This document shows positions 24,121-64,000 of a stretch of 64,000 bases of DNA, in pieces. Positions within the stretch are counted from its first letter, which is position 1; each line of letters opens with the position of its first letter. The translations under genes were made by a program, and so were the position numbers. The notes beneath the pieces were generated by a model. That model was not told where the DNA came from. It did no database searches and worked only from the letters and a program-made list of their open reading frames with translations. The stretch is from Eonycteris spelaea (lineage: Eukaryota > Chordata > Mammalia > Chiroptera > Pteropodidae): assembly GCA_003508835.1 (NCBI GenBank), contig PUFA01000084.1:1240001-1304000 (forward strand). Reading direction: 5' to 3'.

Positions 24121-25599
24121 AATCCTAAGCAGTAAGTAATTTAAAAGATCTATGTTTAATACCCCCAATATTTTAGATTCCTTTAGGTCAGTCTCTATTA
24201 TCTGTAATCTCTGTTGCTGCTTATGTTTGCTGTGCCTCCTCATAAATGTGGATATCCTCAATTGTATTCTGGAAATTGTACATGAAAATTGTTTGTAAAA
24301 ATGAACTGAGGTCTAAGATGATGTCAACTTTCTCCAAAGAGAATTTAAGTTTTGTTTCTGACAAGTTCCTTCAGGCAACAAGATCAAGGATCTTTTAAAT
24401 CCAATTTCTGGAATTGAGATTTTTTTTACTTTTTTGTATCATTCAGATGATCAGAAGCTTAACTGCAAAGTATGCCAGGGATGGTTTACTTCCAATTAAC
24501 CCTTACGATTATGGCACAGCCTTTTGGAGTTCCACCCCAAGTGGAGGAGGTTTACCAGGGCCTCAACTTTGACTCCAGTTTTTGTCCCCCTGGTTTTAAA
24601 AACCTGATAAAAAGCATTGCTCAGCCTTTTCAGCCACATTTTCTATATATTTGCATAGTTCCCGTGCAGGGGAGTGGGTGGAGGTGTTGCTTTCCAAATG
24701 CCAGATCAAACAATTCTGGATTTGACTCTTGAATTATTTCGCCCATAAATTTATTTTTATAGCTCATACTTGATTCTTTAAGAAAAAAAATTTTAATCAA
24801 ATGATTCATACTTATTGCCCTTTTTCTAAGCATTATTAAATAATTTCACATCTGTCCTTCTCTCCTTTCTTCTGAGAGAAGGAAAAGGGAGTAATATATA
24901 CTATGGGGGGGCACTAAGTATCATGTTCCAGTCACTTAACAGAGTATTAAGAAGATACTCTATTAATTTATTGGTTTCTCTTACTTGCTGAGTATCTGTA
25001 GTTAGCCTGGCAACTAGATATTTTAAACTACATTTTATGACTACCATATGCTTTACATGGGTTTTAATGAAATCTATTTTACTTTCACTAAGTATAAAGA
25101 GAAAATCACTTAAACATTCTTCTGACTTGATTTCACAGATCACCATGGATGTCATTGAACAGGTGTTATACTCTGAAGTAAAAGCAGATGTATTCAATTT
25201 AAACTAAGTAAAATTAATCTTATTAAATGTAAGAAAAATGACTACCCTAACATCAAAGCCAGCTTTTATCACAGTAATAAGATGAGCAAAATGCTTTGGT
25301 CCTTGAATTTGTATTATATAGATAGTATTTAACATTACACATAAATACACAGTTTAGATCTTCAGTGGTTTCAGAGGTTATTTCATTATTAAAAACAAAA
25401 GTTTTTTAGCTGTGATTTATAGCCACAGCTTTATATTTAAGAGCCCTTGATCAGTTTTCTCTCTGCTCTCTTTCTTAATTTTCCCCTCATCTCAACCTTC
25501 CTTCCATGATCCTCTTTTATTGAGACTTAAGGTCCCTACAGGTGCCCCTGCAGAGGGGCTCTTGGTCACTTGTGCATGGACAAGCCTGAAGTGAAAGGA
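24121..25599. other. Intergenic, nothing recognised
   Basis: No gene, RNA or confident repeat recognised. Confidence 0.4.
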
Positions 25600-25690
25600 A
25601 ATTATTTGTGTAAGATTATAGAGTTAGTGGCAGAGCTGGCCAATGCCCAAATCTTCTGAATGCCAGGCTCAAATTTCCCCTAAGCCTTCC
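25600..25690 (+). mobile_element. MIR core fragment
   Basis: gtgtaagattatagagttag followed by tggcagagctggccaatgcc matches the 'agctagtaagtggcagagctgg' core of MIR. Confidence 0.6.
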
Positions 25691-26025
25691 CTAACCTCAC
25701 AGTACACCCTCAGGCCAAAACAGTGAATGATGTGCCTCAGCATGAGAGGGCTGAGGGAAAAGTTAGAGGCAAACTGTTTACTTCATTTCCCCTTCTCATG
25801 AGAATTTTACTTTCAAATGACTCTCTAGCTCTGCTCTCCTAGTATATGACCGATGGTAATGTCAACTATGTTACAAAGCAACACTACTTAAGGTAAAATG
25901 ACTTCTGATTAGTAACTGACGTCTGGCTGGGAGGAATTATAAATGTACTATTAATACCGAATAGGAAAGTGTAGCTTTGGGCTTTCCTGAGTGTGCTAAC
26001 TTTTGTCAATGGGCAAATCCAATGG

Positions 26026-26674
26026 ATAGAGGACCTGAACAGACACTTCTCCCAAGATACACTTCTGGTATCTATCTCCAAAATTTGAAAACATTTATCA
26101 GTAAAGATATATGCACCCCAATGTTCACTGCAACATTATTCACAGTGGCCCAGACATGGAAACAACCAAAGTGTCCCTCGATAGATGATTGGATAAAGAA
26201 GATATGGTACATATATACAATGGAAATTTAGTCATAAGAAAAGATGAAATACTGCCATGTGTGATAACATGAATAAATCTTGAGATTATCATGCTAAGCA
26301 AATAAGTCAGACAGAAAAAGTCGAGAACCATATGATTTCTCTTATATGTGGGATATAAAACTGAAAGCAACAAATGAATAAGAGAAACAGACAAAAACTC
26401 ATAGACATAGAAAACAGTTTAGTGATTACCAGAGGGAAAGGGGGAGGGGAGGAGGTAGATAAGAATAAAGGGGATCAACTATATGGTGAAGGAAGGAGAT
26501 ATGACTTTGGGTGGTAAACACACAATGTAATATATAGATGATGTGTTATTGAATTATACACTTGAAACCTATATAATTTTATTAACCAATGTCACCCTGA
26601 TACATTTTAAAATAAAATAAATAAATAAAATAAAATAAAATAAAAAAAATAAAATAAAACACAATCTCCAAATA
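26026..26674 (+). mobile_element. 5'-truncated L1 with target duplication
   Basis: L1 ORF2 C-terminus and 3' UTR: gaacagacacttctcccaag, ttcacagtggcccagacatg, gaagatatggtacatatata, ccagagggaaagggggag, ataattttattaaccaatgt, then an (AAAAT)n tail. It is flanked by aaatccaatgg (26,015-26,025) and aaatccattgg (26,675-26,685), an 11-bp target duplication with one mismatch. Frames are broken. Confidence 0.85.
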
Positions 26675-26685
26675 AAATCCATTGG

Positions 26686-27166
26686 GGAGACAGTGGAAAC
26701 TCTGGATATGGAATTATTACAAGAGATACAGACCCTTGGGCATGCAAATCAGGGCAACTCCTGCACCCATTCAATGTGAATTTCTTTTCCTTGTACCTGA
26801 GCTTTGTAACCTGGGGCCTAGAGAAAATAGCTATGTGTTCTTCTGTGTGGATGTGGCAAGAGCTCCCACAGGAAGACAGATGCGGACTGCTGCCCTGCTG
26901 GAAACGGTGGTTCCTGTCTGATTTCTTTCTGAGTAGACTGATACTCAAAAATAATCAACTTGTGGTCTATGTTATTATTGTGAGTATGAATGTTTAGTTG
27001 AGCCTAAGACTAATTCCTGGTAGGCATTGCAGAAGGCGTCTGGGCTAAATTGGGCAGGGTGAACAACATGCTATGTTTTCAACTAGCGTCATGCCATAGG
27101 GATACCTTGTCTACCTCCATAAGAATAAGTTTTTTTTTTTTTAATAACACTGACACAGTTTTTAGC
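26686..27166. other. 3' flank of CFAP91, nothing else recognised
   Basis: Single-copy sequence between the L1 and the candidate poly(A) signal. It could hold a 3' UTR exon if the donor at the CFAP91 stop codon is used. Confidence 0.35.
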
Positions 27167-27172
27167 TTTATT
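27167..27172 (-). terminator. Candidate CFAP91 polyadenylation signal
   Basis: An AATAAA hexamer lies about 290 nt past the CFAP91 stop codon on the minus strand. It is the first canonical hexamer I see in a plausible range. If the GTGAGT at the stop codon is used as a donor, the true 3' end would be farther left. Confidence 0.4.
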
Positions 27173-27458
27173 TGTGATGAAGTACAGTCATATGTTAAAA
27201 GAAATCATAAACATAATCTAGAGTCCTGTTTTTTGGTCATAAGAGTCCAATTACTATAGTATCAACTCTATTCTCTAATAATTTCAATAGCACATTCCAT
27301 AACCTAGACGAAATGTGTGAGTTTAAATGGGAGTGCTTCACTTTCCTAAATAATAGACAATCATTTCACATTATGGTTGTTAGAGTATAGCACAAAGCTG
27401 AATGATGCTACTTTTTTCCTTTTCTTTACTTCCTTCCAGATGAAAAATCAAACTCACC

Positions 27459-61899
<34,441 letters not shown>

Positions 61900-62790
61900 C
61901 CATACCTCGAAAAATTAGAAACAAATCTAAAATGTTAATAGTAAACTTGAAAATAGGTTTTGCAACATATATGATAAAAAATTAAAGTCTTTCTATATAA
62001 AAAGCCCTTGTAAATCAATAAGACAGTTAAATACCCACAGAAAAATGGGAAAAGAACAACTTACAAAACAAAAAGTAAAACTTCTAACAAACATGAAATG
62101 ATAATAAGAGCACAACTAGTAATCAAAGAAAAGCAAATCAAAATAGCAGGATGCTATTCTATTATATCATATAAGCAAAGATTTAAAAGATTGAAAGTAT
62201 ATAGCATTGATGAAGTTGTAAAGAAACAAGCATCCTCATAAACGGTTAATGGAAATACAAATAGGTACAACCCAACTAACAAGAAACTGATCAATATATA
62301 TCAAAACCTTAAAATATTCCTTGGCTTAGGCAAATTCCTAGGAATCTATTCCAGGAAATAACTGAACAAGTGTACAAAGAATATATGCAAACATGTTCAT
62401 TAAGCCTCATTTATAAGAGTAAAATATTACAAACTTAACAATCACCATCAATAGAAGAATTGTTTACAATAATATGACATACTGATAATAGAATTTATGC
62501 AGCTATTAAAAGTAACAGTGTAATCTATATTTATGAGCACACATAAATGTCCATGATTCCATATAAGATAGGAAAAAAGGGAAACTATAAAGTATATATA
62601 ACAGAAAAATATTTTTATGTTTTTAAAAACTGTGCTTTTGTGTATAGAAAAATGCCTAGATGGTATACAAAAAAATAATAACAGCAATTATTTCTGGATA
62701 GTAAGATTACAGAGAGAATTTTTTCATGTTTATAGTTTTCTAAATTTTCTAACTTTTTTTAACCTGGACTTGCACTACTTTTAAAATAAG
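61900..62790 (+). mobile_element. Old L1M 3' fragment
   Basis: ccacagaaaaatgggaaaag, gaaaagcaaatcaaaatagc, taggaatctattccaggaaa and catttataagagtaaaatat follow the L1M ORF2 3' end and 3' UTR. Confidence 0.65.
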
Positions 62791-63904
62791 GAAGAAAATA
62801 TATATATATAGCTACTTCCATTTAAAAGAAAACATTTTTTCTGGTTGGTAAAATAATTGTTTAAATTACATAAATAATAAACAACTGAATATAATGGCAA
62901 AAAAAAGAGAGAGATTTCCATTTTCAAAAATAGTCAAAGGCAATGGGAGGTGCTTATATGTGAGCACAGCATATACAATTTAGCTCTAAGAAAAATGCAC
63001 CTCAAACCAGTTAGAACCTGTTTGAGGTTTAACCTGTGATGGAAACTACTTTAAGTCATTTTTAATGCTGAATTCTAATGGGTATTGAAAAAATTTTTCA
63101 ACGGCTGCTATGAATTTCCAACATGTAGACAAACCTAGTATTTAGAGTTTCTTATGATTTCAGCAGAAATTAATCTACTATAAAAGTTCTTGAGGAAATC
63201 ACTTCAAATCAGCTTTACCTCATTGCAGCTCATATCAATATTATTATAACATTATATAACATTATTATAGCTTGAATCAAGAAAATAAATTCTTGTTTTT
63301 TCAAATTAAATAATTACACATTTGAACCATCAGATCAAATGTGCTAAGATTGTGGTAACGTCTAATGAATCCTTCTGACTAAGCTTTCTAATGACAGGAT
63401 CCTTCCAGGTGGGTCGGAAGAGAAGCTGCAAAGGAGGAATGCTAACTTCACAGAATTCCTATTGTATAAAGTAATACAGTTTCTTTCCTAACTAATTTAT
63501 TATTTTTCTCTAACCTATTTTTTTTTCTCCATTTCAGTTGGTTTAACGAAGAGTAAACTGTGATTAAGAAAGAACAATGAATTGGTCTTTTTCCCACCTC
63601 TCCCTGATCAGGACTCCAAATCAGAAAGACCCCACATCTGTTCTCTCTTTAGCTTGAGCCCTGCTTTGTCCATCCTCAGGCTCACTCACTCTGGCTTCGT
63701 TATCCTTCCAGTAGCCACCACTGCTCTACGGACCCTCAATCCAAGCCCTTCCTCCTCCATTACTGCCCAGGCAACGGCAGCATGCACTGCCGACCATAAT
63801 CACAAGTCTTCTAAATTTTCCTTCTTGATTCCAACAAAACTACACACAAATAGGGGCTACAAAAGCTAGTAAATTCTGTCTGTTAGCACACACTCCATCA
63901 AATG
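62791..63904. other. Unrecognised intronic or upstream sequence
   Basis: The plus-strand open frame at 63,582-63,869 has no domain and opposes CFAP91. No N-terminal CFAP91 exon seen. Confidence 0.4.
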
Positions 63905-64000
63905 TGTGCAATTTTTAAAGATATTAAGAGCAGATTTAGGTTCACAGCAAAACAGATAGGAAGGTACAGAGATTTCCTATATATAGTATCCCCTACCCCC
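63905..64000 (-). mobile_element. Old L1M-like fragment at the window edge
   Basis: gcagatttaggttcacagca and ggaaggtacagagatttcct are a widespread old L1 segment cut by the window end. Orientation is uncertain. Confidence 0.45.

Noticed and set aside
1..27000. NR1I2 coding exons expected by human gene order
   Set aside because: No zinc-finger or ligand-binding domain sequence is visible on the minus strand; only its non-coding 5' region could be here.
63582..63869. 95-codon plus-strand frame near the window end
   Set aside because: No domain, serine/threonine-rich composition typical of chance frames, and antisense to the CFAP91 intron.

Overview
This window is nuclear DNA from a mammal. 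The one host gene I can identify is CFAP91 (also called MAATS1 or AAT1), which encodes a cilia and flagella associated protein. It lies on the minus strand. Twelve coding exons run from about 61,291 down to the stop codon at 27,459. They cover roughly the last three quarters of the protein. The N-terminal exons lie beyond the right edge of the window. CFAP91 is a component of the calmodulin- and spoke-associated complex at the base of axonemal radial spokes. Everything else is intronic or intergenic sequence dominated by old transposable elements.

Layout. 1-27,000 is the region downstream of CFAP91. It holds old LINE-1 pieces in both orientations, MIR and L2 fossils, MER5-type and other hAT-type DNA transposons, a MaLR LTR element, one retroviral-type solo LTR and about 5 kb of unrecognised single-copy sequence. 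27,167-61,291 is CFAP91 (3' flank to the first exon seen). Its introns hold a near full-length but decayed L1 (about 38,150-44,640), several other L1s, a 187-bp inverted repeat and a 5S-rRNA-derived retroposon. 61,292-64,000 is upstream intron with old L1.

The most important observation is that the CFAP91 reading frame is broken in a strikingly regular way. Six of the twelve exons (those ending at 53,125, 45,692, 37,572, 33,211, 30,611 and 29,957) are each exactly one nucleotide too short for their flanking splice phases. The other six are intact. Splice sites and amino-acid conservation are otherwise preserved. This is either a recently broken gene or, at least as likely, uncorrected single-base deletions in the assembly. 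The sequence alone cannot decide.

Organism. The L1 3' ends, the absence of Alu, B1/B2, Can-SINE and Bov elements, and a 5S-rRNA-derived retroposon with an A-rich tail and 12-bp target duplications would fit a bat. 5S-derived SINEs have been described in fruit bats (Pteropodidae), and the lack of young intact L1 also fits that family. This is inference and not proof.

I found no CRISPR array, prokaryotic operon, functional tRNA or rRNA gene, or new multi-gene system. The points worth a second look are the serial CFAP91 lesions, the 5S retroposon, two twin-primed (5'-inverted) L1 insertions with target duplications, the large inverted repeat, a perfect 41-bp direct repeat in a CFAP91 intron, and several strong G-quadruplex motifs.
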